Source: Leptospira chreensis
Lineage (GTDB): Bacteria; Spirochaetota; Leptospiria; Leptospirales; Leptospiraceae
NCBI RefSeq assembly: GCF_016919165.1
Contig: NZ_JAFFPS010000070.1
Span: 1 to 64,000 of the forward strand
Direction of reading: 5' to 3'
Length of the DNA: 64,000 bases
Shown here in pieces: positions 38,801 through 45,787 of this stretch. Both the position numbers and the translations under genes were made by a program. A model generated the notes under the pieces. The model had not been told where the DNA came from, did no database searches, and was given only the letters and a program-made list of their open reading frames with translations. Numbering within the stretch: the first letter of the stretch is position 1; every line of letters starts with the position of its first letter.

Positions 38801-40654
38801 TTAGATTTCTTAGATCAGTTACTTGGAAAAGAACAACAAAGAAAAGCAAAGAAGAAAGCGGATAGAGAAGGTAAGATAGAAGCAGTAGTGACAGTTGTTG
38901 CTATCGTAGCAGCATCAATACTAACGGGAGGATTTGCAGCCGCAGCAATTGGACCTGCGCTTGCAGGCTCTGGAGCAGTTGTCTTTGGAGCTTCAGTTGT
39001 AGTAGCAGGTTATGTGGGTTATAAAGGATATCAGGGATACCAAGCGGGAGGAGTAGCAGGTGGAGTATTAGCAGTGGGAAGTGCCGCCGCGTCAATGCTT
39101 GGCCCAGCTGGGATGTCCATTGGTGGAAGCTATTCTAAAGAACAAGGGTTTGGATTTAACGTAGGAGCACAATTTGAAGGAACCCCTCTCAATGCTGGTA
39201 TTGGGTTTTCCCAAAAAGGAGGTTTCGGGTTCAACGCGGGAGTCAGCTTAGGCAATCACGTAAGTTTAAACATGAACCTCCATGAAAGTGGTGCATGGGG
39301 TGTTGGATTAAGTTTACATAATGCATCCGGAGGCGACAGACGAGGATTAGCTGCCAATGTGGGTTATAGAGAAACAGCAGATGGTCAGGTAGGACGAAGT
39401 GCCGGATTTGGTTATAATATGGGAGTAGGGAAGATAGGAACGCTCTATGCAGGACTAACTACAGATAGTCTTCTTGGGAACGGGTTTAGAGTCAATATAG
39501 AGGAAGAACATAAGAATGCTTCTAATGCTGGTGCACTGATGGGTTACGAAGGCGAAGTGGGATGGAGCACCGGAGGTGGATTCCAGAGTAGTTTAGAGAT
39601 AAGATTTAATAATCAGAGGTTCCGCAATGCCACCAAAGGGAAAGGGTTTTCTTCGGATCAAGAAGTGGATTTGAAAGAGTTTGATCTTCTTCACAAAGAC
39701 AAGAGCGATTTAGAGAGGGCGAAGTTAAAGAAAGAGCAAAACTTACCCTTGACGGAAGCTGAGCAGAAGGCGGAATCAGAGGCGAAACACAGGGAAGCGA
39801 ATACAAAGAAAGGCGCAGACATACTCAGTGGTTCAGGAATCCAGGTAGCCAAGAAGGATGAGAAAAAACCCAAAGAGACAGTTAAAATTGAGTTAGATGG
39901 TAAAGAGAAGACAGATTTATTAACGAAAGCCAAACAAGAGGTGATTTCAAAACTACGCGAGGCCATCGGGGACGAAACAACAAAGTATGCAAAACTCAAT
40001 GCAGCATTAGAGGCATTTGAGAAAAATCCAGGAGCAGAGACAGCGGCGAATTTGGTTGAAGTATATGAAAAAACAGCAGCGTCAGTAGGAGTAGGTTTGA
40101 TTCCCGTAGTTGGGGATATCATGGATGGCTTTAGTGTTGTAAAGGATCTATACCGCGGAAACTACTTTGATGCCACAGTATCAGCCGTGATGTTTGCAGT
40201 TCCTTTAGGCTCAGCTTCTGCCGGGAAGAAGATGATGAAGGCAGTTGAGGAATCACCGTATGCGAAAAAAATGATCGCAGAGATCGCTAATTCTCCGGTT
40301 GGGAAGGCTGTAGCGGATACTAAATTCGGTAAGTGGCTCGCTGCCAAGTTTGGGACAGTTGGAAAGAAAGTAGATGATAAACAGATTGATAGAGCACTTT
40401 CATTATACAATGATCAAGATTTACATCATCTTTTTAGAAGAGGAGGAGACACTCCAAATGAACTTTTAAAAAAGTATGGTTCTGAAACAGATGCACTAAG
40501 GGAATTACAAAAATCTGTACAGCTAATAGATGAAAAAGCATACAAATCCGGCACTTGGGTGTCAGTAAAAGTTGGAGGTATTCCTGTCGCAGTAACAGGA
40601 AAATACATAGACGGAATTTTTAGAATATCCTCAATTTCTAAAAGGGAGTTTTAA
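29804..40654 (+). CDS. Giant polymorphic-toxin-like protein (TIGR04388-like)
   Basis: The product is 3616 residues from ATG 29804, chosen over TTG 29789 because GGAG (29794-29797) is correctly spaced for it. After ~85 basic residues comes one hydrophobic segment (FKVLIIFLLEITISPL), an unusually long signal or anchor. The next ~2800 residues are heavily charged, tryptophan-punctuated coiled coil (NxWxxE repeats early; alanine/glutamate heptads around 36 kb). Near 38.9-39.1 kb there are two hydrophobic helices (AVVTVVAIVAASILTGG, AVVFGASVVVAGYVG), then glycine-rich beta repeats (GFGFNVG, GFGFNAG, WGVG). From about 39.8 kb the tail is variable: a pre-toxin-like segment (VGLIPVVGDIMDG) and a C-terminal ~90-residue domain beginning SLYNDQDLHHLFRRGGD. 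Size and composition match the Leptospira 'Lepto_longest' family. The tail swap seen at 42927 makes a contact or secreted polymorphic toxin the best reading. Confidence 0.8.
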   Translation: MFSLKKISEKEINPTLPEETNPVKRKPYGVRQIASLTWLIKQTSRKFRRPFSLDTKTDSTIENGLYASDLSVKGRLRTWHKVTAFKVLIIFLLEITISPLSGLTDLYAQAFGRKEFKDPKGRLENYYQAGNSKTSREDWENTVNSGKNLLISEWESSTQLEIERLVKEEKAKENGKAEVDLRAELSAERTLVRGEWETELNREIDERKGSWQARISTQALNILYTKINTTAIQQAILEAEAELKSIQGTVEEKVNKWDTTIKPKLLGIRADWESELSTLKATAIQAGVSLTGDEKVSFERELAWIEKQFLSYYDWKEGSYVQNARQNTVGRLNQESDIDNQLSTETDPAEIIRLLIEKTKGKIDEETGELKEDIIKEREDIPLDFSFSDGDREKKILAALDAGQKQWEAAIEDLIVKKLQYDRNVAESRQFGEAEWSKAYADLLKERDNWLANFQKDLAEGIKAWNESESRLKTNKEQALVELDRYVNSRVDSWNSYARGLEGVALSSASSIQTIIDSIANLDELLADLPSNHSSRSIYITQRNGWTELLTKFRAVVATAEAKMHDDMRGPNGFLNPNSPERVLTTAELDLAIAKAELEAALKRRERANQVLQYAQNNVTKTAAEINSEYATAKQEFLAQQALYSNLLQSLNGNQGSAGYFSSVPGATTPTGGQSILDRLEAARNGLNSYWQTLELARTTMEEARKKYEEASKLQIYVLNRDLLGNELGVISSEVDESDPASYARGLRYDIEKANEQINNARELIRNREIEVYRQYYEKGNADRARQFYTELSKRIVSFETDKETLSKLKTLFESGQSLSQILDTLGSTFVVANIVGQEQEAAFRAEVLRLKELLNSTSLGVPEAFQGWRETLTKTENKLTNFPASDISQDKAKLDSYNTFVLNWKNSIPAALQEEYDGDTIKSLVEYSEELSADWQSEKEKVEEAKADWAAYVAANSSFFNGTLVMTDVDRNNKVLEADIKFRELMRSIASYESFIGEISWVKSELNSHMEDLLGSAPVIINSSLTGTNRTAALAAVTEFSRNFSSIKTSLNDMLKTTSSSFAEVVTFTTEYGNKFQNWQTANGKQSGALLESTNFLSGVIQSMENRVKVGKWELDFLLDPEGKVEDLAAKEKSEELALKVEGAELNDRALRLLKAKIDEANAAGEDKSVDKLRDIYLSISNELDNLRRGWNGAKEKRDDIFILSMVQTYLAEQGVMLLKEKPEFWTKVLESSDELLEFYEDGGTYSESEIARIKKEGSALERQILSDSIVYGSGMFFGGFVEGEIARKYDVVNGFRYFSEGILSGQILSVLSDSKFADQEDQQTGILSEFKTYLSDKGILGSLGTTSDYSSSGKSSEDNIAVLNALRDFLIEKSRKGEAVNPAIAQITQEIGFYTDRIADWEFVLDNFDLTQAEADAMVTDAQAHRKDLEDAGKLFGELQSLIANTPGDSLYFQRTKIEELVTKLEAVDAKINFSSEIKSKIESIKDYIWGFYKREIVQAYLTGRAVSTNNGKPDDANETLESFLTGIQAGKYFMGQDGGKNTEVSALFFGRTLTSQELDELEEYLIPYDRKINIWNTETISDLSAYLVAEDEDLKPALRLQILYDTFEAVQNATSNGYFVDQTKIPVEMREYALLFSFESYLGGTTDPTEIAALKSQFLLMLGPDNGAYNQTKINEYLSKPGKRNPSLYLPEELRELAATLDYFYRPAVELSVEVPDMASLTDWLMEQGYSSDLAVKLMGTARLSYLLDTYYGENPTEFLESASAVLGPISEEEKKMFLLTINGYNILPTTSTTFNGVSFGYGEEVSVEGVWLGIGMGDLHVSLLEALGKEQTLLEDKFRQADVDSRKAKFLSDYKKGNVSADSYISYLSIPKEGIGGVDPEDMIEDKIKELNLAVNSKLGSMLGMMETLSSNAFLTPTGNADDPSRLSLSIEKTIAEVNEYYSTDGDYTRAGDGTFTFEADLGNQVLTKINQYVNATSPGFSNDDADGILSGAYGLWESMKSAIQNAAKKIMTIFGLSADLAQDLLTFANLFKAAEDAYNSAKNAFDTAEAETNLIEEEYADKQQEVSESYLELLEKEKTLANAEALADYLALLEFSKHPTQTVDANGNIVYDTSIKSPLELAQKRFEARDKEYQDALKKKNDAQKRVDEQVKLAEIEAATLAEKAKVEEWALRSMRFSKAEQLMQAEINQLKADLKSQRDTMFAQMAGLLGLGAGSRGSTLNSFSDTTSQTFISQEQQQKEINYYANMMMEGKINHYTLIAAGLLGAEPGMGHEKWGVHPEALNPPAGIRSLVSIIQTNRPEPIISNMNLLISVMNGSIPIQKDMKTVNDRQFIMDRPTIDDAILQYADMFNMRSILQILIKCGFDGPSSALCAIPLKTGVDDFLNSFLSTRYQTQDPINGIANQTSQLKQTTSRLRRLTEITSSSQLTSVLSEAKWGLTAQDLSSIGNTTGDVDNLTWNVNGQSLKFTELVGADGSAVIQTQELTDSFGMYRRGPGNSHVLDYTISGNEFLSSLSTLAETQYTVVRDAYYAKAEGVTNDKGNKAERRDVLDDREAFLYNLLQTVKGVGVEYGMYQTILRDYMGSDQSSGGKSLSKGPSVVDEIAMLGIDQQRTLQLADWREIEKNFSNRKLDWLENLTYIRETGLARFDKIDTQFRNDWEAWRTKFDADAKAGADKYIEAIKDTLAAKDAWVSEFVAVSKQASSENQLADLYARIQGKISSMQKDLPTGVSMNLNANDILSQYAKSMPNPLDDRWLESVKNVNTDMFLTRISQQNFDLSEVMSEFEALQEELKKRLTALGKIQALTSLQMMDQNYEKIINTANKELQSRMDSEMGSSGFLRNGDLYGKISAATGIPIIVRNFIPFKFGGISVPKVKDSKGKSWDMTDLEALTSEQGPSANDLEAMAEVAIMGMENAFKTIYDPSRKVTYEQPSNFSQYKMVMAAYNQANSGDPEDPPVSLNVKDYFLVGEVVEGEFGKHHHKEFWEIMSQKETLDFLDQLLGKEQQRKAKKKADREGKIEAVVTVVAIVAASILTGGFAAAAIGPALAGSGAVVFGASVVVAGYVGYKGYQGYQAGGVAGGVLAVGSAAASMLGPAGMSIGGSYSKEQGFGFNVGAQFEGTPLNAGIGFSQKGGFGFNAGVSLGNHVSLNMNLHESGAWGVGLSLHNASGGDRRGLAANVGYRETADGQVGRSAGFGYNMGVGKIGTLYAGLTTDSLLGNGFRVNIEEEHKNASNAGALMGYEGEVGWSTGGGFQSSLEIRFNNQRFRNATKGKGFSSDQEVDLKEFDLLHKDKSDLERAKLKKEQNLPLTEAEQKAESEAKHREANTKKGADILSGSGIQVAKKDEKKPKETVKIELDGKEKTDLLTKAKQEVISKLREAIGDETTKYAKLNAALEAFEKNPGAETAANLVEVYEKTAASVGVGLIPVVGDIMDGFSVVKDLYRGNYFDATVSAVMFAVPLGSASAGKKMMKAVEESPYAKKMIAEIANSPVGKAVADTKFGKWLAAKFGTVGKKVDDKQIDRALSLYNDQDLHHLFRRGGDTPNELLKKYGSETDALRELQKSVQLIDEKAYKSGTWVSVKVGGIPVAVTGKYIDGIFRISSISKREF

Positions 40655-40655
40655 C

Positions 40656-41000
40656 ATGATTTCGAAAGAAGAGTTGCGAGCACTAAACTTGATATTCGCA
40701 GGCGAAAATGAATTTTGTTTTGAAGTTCGAAATAAAATAAACAGTGCGCAGGTAATTGATAGAATTGATACCGGAGTAGGTTTTACGTCCTTAATTCATC
40801 TAACTGAAAAATTATCGAAGATGCCTAATGTTTTGATGTGGCAATTCGCTTTTGATCATCCATCCTTTCCTGAAGGCGGGTCTTTTATGTGTATGGTGTT
40901 GTCAGAGGAGGAGTTAGAGCTCGAAGGAGTAGCTCTCGGAGGAAAAGATTGGCCCGTTGGATATAATTTGGATTTATTTAGAGAGCAGGAGTATTTCTAA
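40656..41000 (+). CDS. Candidate immunity protein for the giant toxin tail
   Basis: This 114-residue soluble acidic protein has no signal peptide. It starts one base after the giant gene's stop, with GGAG 8 bases before the ATG, so it is translated with it. Position and size are those of an immunity protein in polymorphic-toxin loci. The sequence (GVGFTSLIHLTEKLSKMPNVLMWQF, then FMCMVLSEEELELEG) is not one I can place in a named Imm family. As it appears cytoplasmic, the cognate toxin domain probably acts in the cytoplasm. Confidence 0.7.
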   Translation: MISKEELRALNLIFAGENEFCFEVRNKINSAQVIDRIDTGVGFTSLIHLTEKLSKMPNVLMWQFAFDHPSFPEGGSFMCMVLSEEELELEGVALGGKDWPVGYNLDLFREQEYF

Positions 41001-41012
41001 TAAACTTGTTTA

Positions 41013-41114
41013 AGTCTGAGTTTCGCCAAAACTAAGTTAGTGAACAAAATGTTCTTTAAGTTAGACGCTGATTACAGGAAGGAAAGACTTTGTGGGCAAA
41101 AATCAGAAGGGAAT
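41013..41114 (+). repeat. Intergenic repeat A, copy 1
   Basis: It begins AGTCTGAGTTTCGCCAAAAC and contains TTAAGTTAGACGCTG and GGAAGGAAAGACTTTGTGG. Diverged copies lie at 41667, 42402 and 45788, each directly after an immunity-like gene. In one frame its end plus following bases encode a short tail (DFVGKNQKGMVEYQLGNG to a stop at 41168), perhaps the last trace of a lost toxin domain. Confidence 0.7.
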
Positions 41115-41181
41115 GGTTGAATACCAACTTGGAAATGGGAAAGTTGGAAAGCAAGTGTTTAATAATTAAAGAGGTAATGTA

Positions 41182-41640
41182 GTGCCAACAAAAAACTTCG
41201 ACAAAGATTTTCAAGACTTGTGCCAGAAGATTCTCGAGATAGCCTTCGAATTCGTAGATTATAATGATAAAGAAATAGATGCCATATATTTTTTTGGAGC
41301 TTCTGAGCAAAAGGTATCTTACGCCCAATCCTTTTTTAAAATCAATGGAAAGGTTGTGGAGTTACACGAAGTAAATAGTGCTTTAAAGAAAAAAGTTGAC
41401 AAATCTTCGAATCGTATATCGGCATTACTCAGAGAGAATTTGAATCTTTTGGAAAGGGTACCTAAATTATTTTTAGCTGACAACAGAGAGGTTCCTACCC
41501 AGATAAAGATTTCGTATTTTACAAAACTCAAAAAGTCGGATATAAAATTAGACTATGGTTTGCATTTTTCGAACCATAAAACATTGAGAGCAAGCGATAT
41601 TTTTGATCAATGGCTTAATCATATAAAATCCGGCAAGTAA
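41182..41640 (+). CDS. Orphan immunity-like protein
   Basis: This 152-residue cytoplasmic protein starts at GTG 41182, supported by GAGG 7 bases upstream. The layout (LCQKILEIAFEFVDYNDKEIDAIYFFG, then a C-terminal YGLHFSNHKTLRASDIFDQWL) is loosely like DUF600/YezG-type immunity proteins, but the similarity is weak. No intact toxin tail precedes it; a short remnant in repeat A1 may be what is left. It would then be a stored immunity gene against a formerly carried or a kin toxin. Confidence 0.65.
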   Translation: MPTKNFDKDFQDLCQKILEIAFEFVDYNDKEIDAIYFFGASEQKVSYAQSFFKINGKVVELHEVNSALKKKVDKSSNRISALLRENLNLLERVPKLFLADNREVPTQIKISYFTKLKKSDIKLDYGLHFSNHKTLRASDIFDQWLNHIKSGK

Positions 41641-41666
41641 TATTAATTTATTAATGTTGAATTTCC

Positions 41667-41760
41667 TTCGAGCCTCGCTAAAACTATAATAGAGAATATA
41701 GCATTCGTTAAGCGAGACGCTGGCAAAGATAAGGATGACTTTGTGGAAAAATCATTTTCT
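41667..41760 (+). repeat. Intergenic repeat A, copy 2
   Basis: It begins TTCGAGCCTCGCTAAAACTA and contains TTAAGCGAGACGCTGG and AAGGATGACTTTGTGGA. It is the most divergent copy. The CTCGCTAA and TTAAGCGAG stretches are near inverted repeats. It separates the immunity-like gene at 41182 from the toxin-tail remnant at 41770. Confidence 0.65.
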
Positions 41761-41769
41761 AATTAGAGG

Positions 41770-42003
41770 ATGAGTGACCACTGCTTATTTACGGAACTGT
41801 CCGGTGAATGGAGGCGCTACAATATTGCCCATCTTTCAGATGCTGTTACTTGGTGGAATTCGACAGGTAGGGCTTATGGTAGTCGATCACCCGAAGTAAG
41901 AAAATGGATGTTAGATTCTGATAATTATGTAATTGATTATTATAAAATAAATCGATCTTCAGGCGGGAAATTAAGAGAACGTTATTTAGCTCCACGAAAA
42001 TAA
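41770..42003 (+). pseudogene. Displaced toxin C-terminal remnant
   Basis: This is a 77-codon open frame. Its compact, tryptophan- and arginine-rich product (LFTELSGEWRRYNIAHLSD, TWWNSTGRAYGSRSPEVRKWM, ending LRERYLAPRK) looks like a small toxin domain rather than a free protein. It lacks any upstream carrier: the frame is closed by TAG eight bases before the ATG, and AGAGG sits directly against the ATG, too close to be a good ribosome site. The TPR-type gene 12 bases downstream would be its immunity gene. A silent reservoir tail is the likely reading; a weakly expressed small protein is the alternative. Confidence 0.55.
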
Positions 42004-42015
42004 AAGGAAAATTTT

Positions 42016-42408
42016 ATGATAGATATAATGAAGAAAATAATCGAGCTTGGAGAGTTATACAAAAGAGGAGAATTCGATAAGTGTATTAGTGAAATTTCTG
42101 AGATTTGGGATTCTTTACCGGATCCCAAAGAAACTGTTCCTAATTCTTATCTTTTGGTTGAATATGGAGCTCGAATTTCGTTAGCAAAAAAGGATTACGT
42201 AAAGGCTTGGGAATGGGCAAACGTGAGTTTGAAATATAACGATATACGTAATAGGATGGGAGAGGGGGAATTTTTATTAGGCATAGTATCATTTGCTAAA
42301 GGTGATGTAGAAAATGCAAAAAAATATTTTGCAATTGCAAATGAAAAGTCAGAAGGCAGAGCTTTCGAAGGGGCTAATATCTCTCAATATAAAAAACTAT
42401 TAGTCTGA
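42016..42408 (+). CDS. TPR-like candidate immunity protein
   Basis: This 130-residue helical protein has two to three TPR-like hairpins (YLLVEYGARISLAKKDYVKAWEWA, EGEFLLGIVSFAKGDVENAKKYF). The ATG follows AAGGA by about 8 bases. Located directly behind the toxin-tail remnant and ending inside repeat A3, it is best read as that tail's immunity protein. Cytoplasmic (no signal). Confidence 0.65.
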   Translation: MIDIMKKIIELGELYKRGEFDKCISEISEIWDSLPDPKETVPNSYLLVEYGARISLAKKDYVKAWEWANVSLKYNDIRNRMGEGEFLLGIVSFAKGDVENAKKYFAIANEKSEGRAFEGANISQYKKLLV

Positions 42409-42502
42409 GTCTCATCAAAACTATAATTCTGAACACATCATTCGTAAAGTTGGATGCTGGTTGTATTTAAAGGATGACTCTGGAGAAAAAATAAGAAGGA
42501 AA
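42402..42502 (+). repeat. Intergenic repeat A, copy 3
   Basis: It begins AGTCTGAGTCTCATCAAAAC, nearly identical to copy 1 at its start, and contains AAGTTGGATGCTGG and AAGGATGACTCTGGAG. It starts within the last codons of the TPR-like gene. It is followed, after about 250 bp, by repeat B and the duplicated toxin cassette. Confidence 0.65.
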
Positions 42503-42926
42503 TCACTGACTTTTTGTTCAGAACAAAAAGATATATATTAATAGCCAGTGATTTATCGATAACGAGAACATGAGGATCCTTTTTTTAGGGAAGAGATACA
42601 ATATCCGTATTACATAATCCTATAACTTAATTTGGACTATTAATCTTTCTCCAACACATCAACATTTTTTAAACTTCATCCACAAACCAATTCCCGCGGC
42701 ACCGATCGACCGAGCGTCCCGTCGAAGGAGAGCGGGATCGTTTAATCTATTAAGCAATCTCCACTAAACAGATTCGAGGCGTCTAGCCTCACAGTAATAA
42801 AGTTTCATCTAGTTTCTTTTCTTAACCAAGAGAGGTGTTCCCCACGGAGGCGTGGCCAGGGATGGCCAAAGCTCGCCAGTCTAAATAGGAAGTTTTGCTG
42901 GCAGGAATGGGGAATAGCGAACGTCC
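42503..42926. other. Intergenic DNA before orphan toxin cassette
   Basis: No gene is seen. The first part (to about 42550) has TTGTTCAGAA and AAGAT words that recur after repeat A4 (45880-45925). A middle stretch of ~190 bp (42550-42740) has no counterpart there and contains a CCCG...CGGG stem near 42717-42736. From about 42751 repeat B begins. The final bases before 42927 carry GGGGA about 13 bases before the ATG, a poor ribosome site. Confidence 0.5.
42785..42858 (+). repeat. Direct repeat B, left copy
   Basis: This 74-base block (core GTAATAAAGTTTCATCTAGT, ending in a CCACG-GAGG-CGTGG hairpin) aligns without gaps to 45980-46053 with 6 mismatches by hand count. Weaker similarity continues ~35 bases upstream. 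The two copies bracket the orphan cassette and its immunity gene in direct orientation. Confidence 0.8.
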
Positions 42927-45146
42927 ATGGAGAAGGAATTCAAGACGATCTATGATCCGAGTCGTAAGGTAACGTATGAACAAGCGAGCCAGTTCAGTAA
43001 CTACCGTATGGTGATGGCCGCGCAGAGCCAGGCGAGCAGTGGAGATCCCGAAGACCCTCCGGTATCTTTCAACATCAAGGATCACTTCTTAGTAGGTGAA
43101 GTATCCGAGGGAGAATTTGGGAAACACAACCATGATGAGTTCTGGGAAATATTAACGCAGAAGGACACCTTGGATTTCTTAGATCAGGTAGTTGGGAAAG
43201 AACAACAGAGAAAGGCAAAGAAGAAAGCAGATAGGGAAGGTAAGATAGAAGCCGTAGTGACAGTGATAGCTGCAGTGGCAGCATCGATAGTAACGGGCGG
43301 AGCAGCAGCGGTAGCGCTTGCTCCTATGATGAGTGTAGGAGCTGGATCGGCTGTATTTATAGCATCAGCAGCAGTGGTTGGAGGTTATGTAGCCTATAAA
43401 GGTCATCAGGGATACCAAGCGGGAGGCGTAGCCGGTGGAATATTAGCAGCGGGAAGTGCCGCAGCATCACTCCTTGGTCCTCCAGGGTTGTCAATTGGAG
43501 GTAGTTATACAAAGGAACAAGGCTTTGGCTTTAATGTAGGAGGCCAGTTATCTGGCACACCACTAAGTGCAGGCATTGGATTTTCCGAAAAAGGAGGCTT
43601 TGGTTTTAACGCTGGGATCAAGCTAAGTGATAATGTAAGCCTTAACATGAACGTGCATGAGAGCGGCGCCTGGGGAGTGGGAGCAAGTTTCCACATGGCA
43701 GATGGAGGCGACAGACGAGGATTAGCTGCCAACGTGGGTTACCGAGAAACAGCAGATGGTCAAGTAGGGCGGAGTGCAGGGTTTGGTTATAACTCGGCAG
43801 TGGGTAACGGAGGAACACTCTATACTGGACTGACAACAGATAGTCTGTTAGGGAATGGGTTTCTAGTCAATATAGAAGAAGGTAGTAATGATCCAACTGC
43901 GTCAGGTGGACTCATGGGCTATGAAGGTGAAGTGGGATGGAGTACTGGAGGAGGATTCCAGAGTAGTTTAGAGTTAAGATTTAACAGCGAGAGATTCCGC
44001 AATAAATTGAAGGGCAAAGGATTTTCATCTGATCAAGAAGTAGATCAAGCGGAGTTTGATTTATTACACAAAGACAAGAGCGATTTGGAGAGAGCCAAGG
44101 GGAAAAAAGCAAAAGGGCTCCCATTAAACGCTGCTGAATTTGATGCATTGGAATCAGAGGCAAAGCAAAGGGAAGGAAACAAAAACCAAGGAGCAGGGGT
44201 TGGAAGTGGTCTTGGGTATGTCTTTGGTCGAGGAGTAGGTACTTTATTAGGCGACATTTTTGGTGTAGTTCCGACGAAATCTGGCGGAAAAAATAATTTA
44301 TTAGATCTAAATCCAAGTAATATGGAAAAGATTCCTGACAGAATACAAGAAAAAGAAACTGGTGGAATTCATGTAGTAGGAAGAAAATATGATTACCAAG
44401 TGGCTGATGGCCCCAATAAACTCAAAGTAGGTTTTGTAAAAGATTACTTAGGATACGATACAGAAGAAATACAATACTTGAGTATAAATGGAAAAGAGGT
44501 AAATGATTCAAGTATTATAAAGTTAGGTAAGGATGGCAAAATGTCCGTTGTAAGTATAAACGAGGTAAGTGACTCATCAACGGTGTTTGTAAACGGGATA
44601 AAAAACAATCCGATGGATGCCATAAATAATATTAAAACGATTCAAGGTGAGACAGGAGGCGATGTATATCTTGTCTATAATAAATCGAATGGTTTGGTAG
44701 CGGATCTAGCAAATTCTGTTACAGGTTTAGCATCGGTAGATACAGAAGCATCGCAAAAGGTGTTAACTGAATTGATTAAGGCCGGTAAAGTGGGGACATT
44801 GATGGCACATAGTCAAGGGTCTGTTATTTCTGGGAATGCACTGATCGCTGCAAAAGATGCTAAAGCAGAAATTAATAGTATTAATTGGGTGACATTTGGA
44901 GGCCCTATTGGCGGACAGAATATTCCAAGTGGATTGGCGTCTGCAGTGTTTTATGAGAATCATTTAGACCCAGTTCCCTATTTAATGGGAACACCATATA
45001 TAGGGGTGCTGAATCGAATCGGAAGGAATGCTTCTGCTAAATTAAATGGGTATAAGACAAAAATAAGTGGAATATGGGGTCATAACTTTATAAATAATTA
45101 TGATGCTGCTTTGAGGGATTACTTAAGTGGAGGAAGTAATAGATGA
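42927..45146 (+). CDS. Orphan toxin cassette with alpha/beta-hydrolase-like tail
   Basis: The product has 739 residues. Residues 1-420 repeat the giant protein's segment starting FKTIYDPSRKVTYEQ (38.57-39.8 kb): the same GKEQQRKAKKKADREGKIEA helix, hydrophobic pair and glycine-rich beta repeats, with scattered substitutions. After ESEAKQRE the sequences part. The new tail (~310 residues) contains TLMAHSQGSVISG, a serine-hydrolase nucleophile elbow with Ser629, plus HLDPVPYL (Asp681) and WGHNF (His719) in the order of an alpha/beta-hydrolase triad. Lipase or esterase activity is inferred. It begins exactly at an ATG but has no signal peptide and a poor ribosome site, so it may be a recombination reservoir rather than a secreted protein. 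Overlaps the lipoprotein gene by 4 bases. Confidence 0.75.
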   Translation: MEKEFKTIYDPSRKVTYEQASQFSNYRMVMAAQSQASSGDPEDPPVSFNIKDHFLVGEVSEGEFGKHNHDEFWEILTQKDTLDFLDQVVGKEQQRKAKKKADREGKIEAVVTVIAAVAASIVTGGAAAVALAPMMSVGAGSAVFIASAAVVGGYVAYKGHQGYQAGGVAGGILAAGSAAASLLGPPGLSIGGSYTKEQGFGFNVGGQLSGTPLSAGIGFSEKGGFGFNAGIKLSDNVSLNMNVHESGAWGVGASFHMADGGDRRGLAANVGYRETADGQVGRSAGFGYNSAVGNGGTLYTGLTTDSLLGNGFLVNIEEGSNDPTASGGLMGYEGEVGWSTGGGFQSSLELRFNSERFRNKLKGKGFSSDQEVDQAEFDLLHKDKSDLERAKGKKAKGLPLNAAEFDALESEAKQREGNKNQGAGVGSGLGYVFGRGVGTLLGDIFGVVPTKSGGKNNLLDLNPSNMEKIPDRIQEKETGGIHVVGRKYDYQVADGPNKLKVGFVKDYLGYDTEEIQYLSINGKEVNDSSIIKLGKDGKMSVVSINEVSDSSTVFVNGIKNNPMDAINNIKTIQGETGGDVYLVYNKSNGLVADLANSVTGLASVDTEASQKVLTELIKAGKVGTLMAHSQGSVISGNALIAAKDAKAEINSINWVTFGGPIGGQNIPSGLASAVFYENHLDPVPYLMGTPYIGVLNRIGRNASAKLNGYKTKISGIWGHNFINNYDAALRDYLSGGSNR

Positions 45147-45769
45147 AAATACAGAAAGAAATGAAACAATATGCCTTTTTGGTAAAATTAATATCGATTC
45201 TTATAATACTAGGATTAATATCATGTGGGATATTATCTAAAAATGATCCTGATTTTGCCGACGATATAATCGACGGGCCAGAGAAATTCCAATTTGATCC
45301 AAGCAAATTACCTGTGATTGGAAAGACAACAGAACAAGAACTGCTTGAAATCTATCCCAAACCTTGGTCAAGAATGACATTTAGAAACCCAATCAATAAA
45401 GAAATCCTGGGACGTAAGTTTGAAATGAAAAAAATTATCGGTTATGTAAATTATGTAACTGCACCTTTACCGAATGGTGGATATGTGGGTATAGATTATC
45501 TAAATTTTCATATATTTTTTGATAAAGATGGAATTGTACAACAATATATTGTAGATCATATAATTAAAGAAGAAACTAATAGAAGCAGTCCCTGGGTACC
45601 AGGAAAGTTTTCCAATATTAAAGATAAAAAACATTGGAAAAAAAGCGAATACTGGCCCGAAAGCGTTGTCGATGGGGATTGTTATTGGGCTCAGAGAAGG
45701 GATAGAAAAAAGTATCGACAAAATGAGCAGGTTCAATGTCGGTATTGGGATCCAGTTCCAGTGTATTAG
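45143..45769 (+). CDS. Lipoprotein, candidate immunity to hydrolase toxin
   Basis: The product has 208 residues with a lipoprotein signal (LVKLISILIILGLISCG, lipobox L-I-S-C). The mature part is an aromatic, tryptophan-rich domain (EIYPKPWSRMTFRN, KSEYWPESVVDGDCYWAQRR). Its ATG overlaps the hydrolase cassette stop (ATGA), the typical toxin-immunity coupling. An envelope-anchored immunity protein would fit a lipase-like toxin acting on membranes or in the periplasm. No named immunity family recognised. Confidence 0.7.
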   Translation: MKIQKEMKQYAFLVKLISILIILGLISCGILSKNDPDFADDIIDGPEKFQFDPSKLPVIGKTTEQELLEIYPKPWSRMTFRNPINKEILGRKFEMKKIIGYVNYVTAPLPNGGYVGIDYLNFHIFFDKDGIVQQYIVDHIIKEETNRSSPWVPGKFSNIKDKKHWKKSEYWPESVVDGDCYWAQRRDRKKYRQNEQVQCRYWDPVPVY

Positions 45770-45787
45770 CATATTTTCGGCATCATT

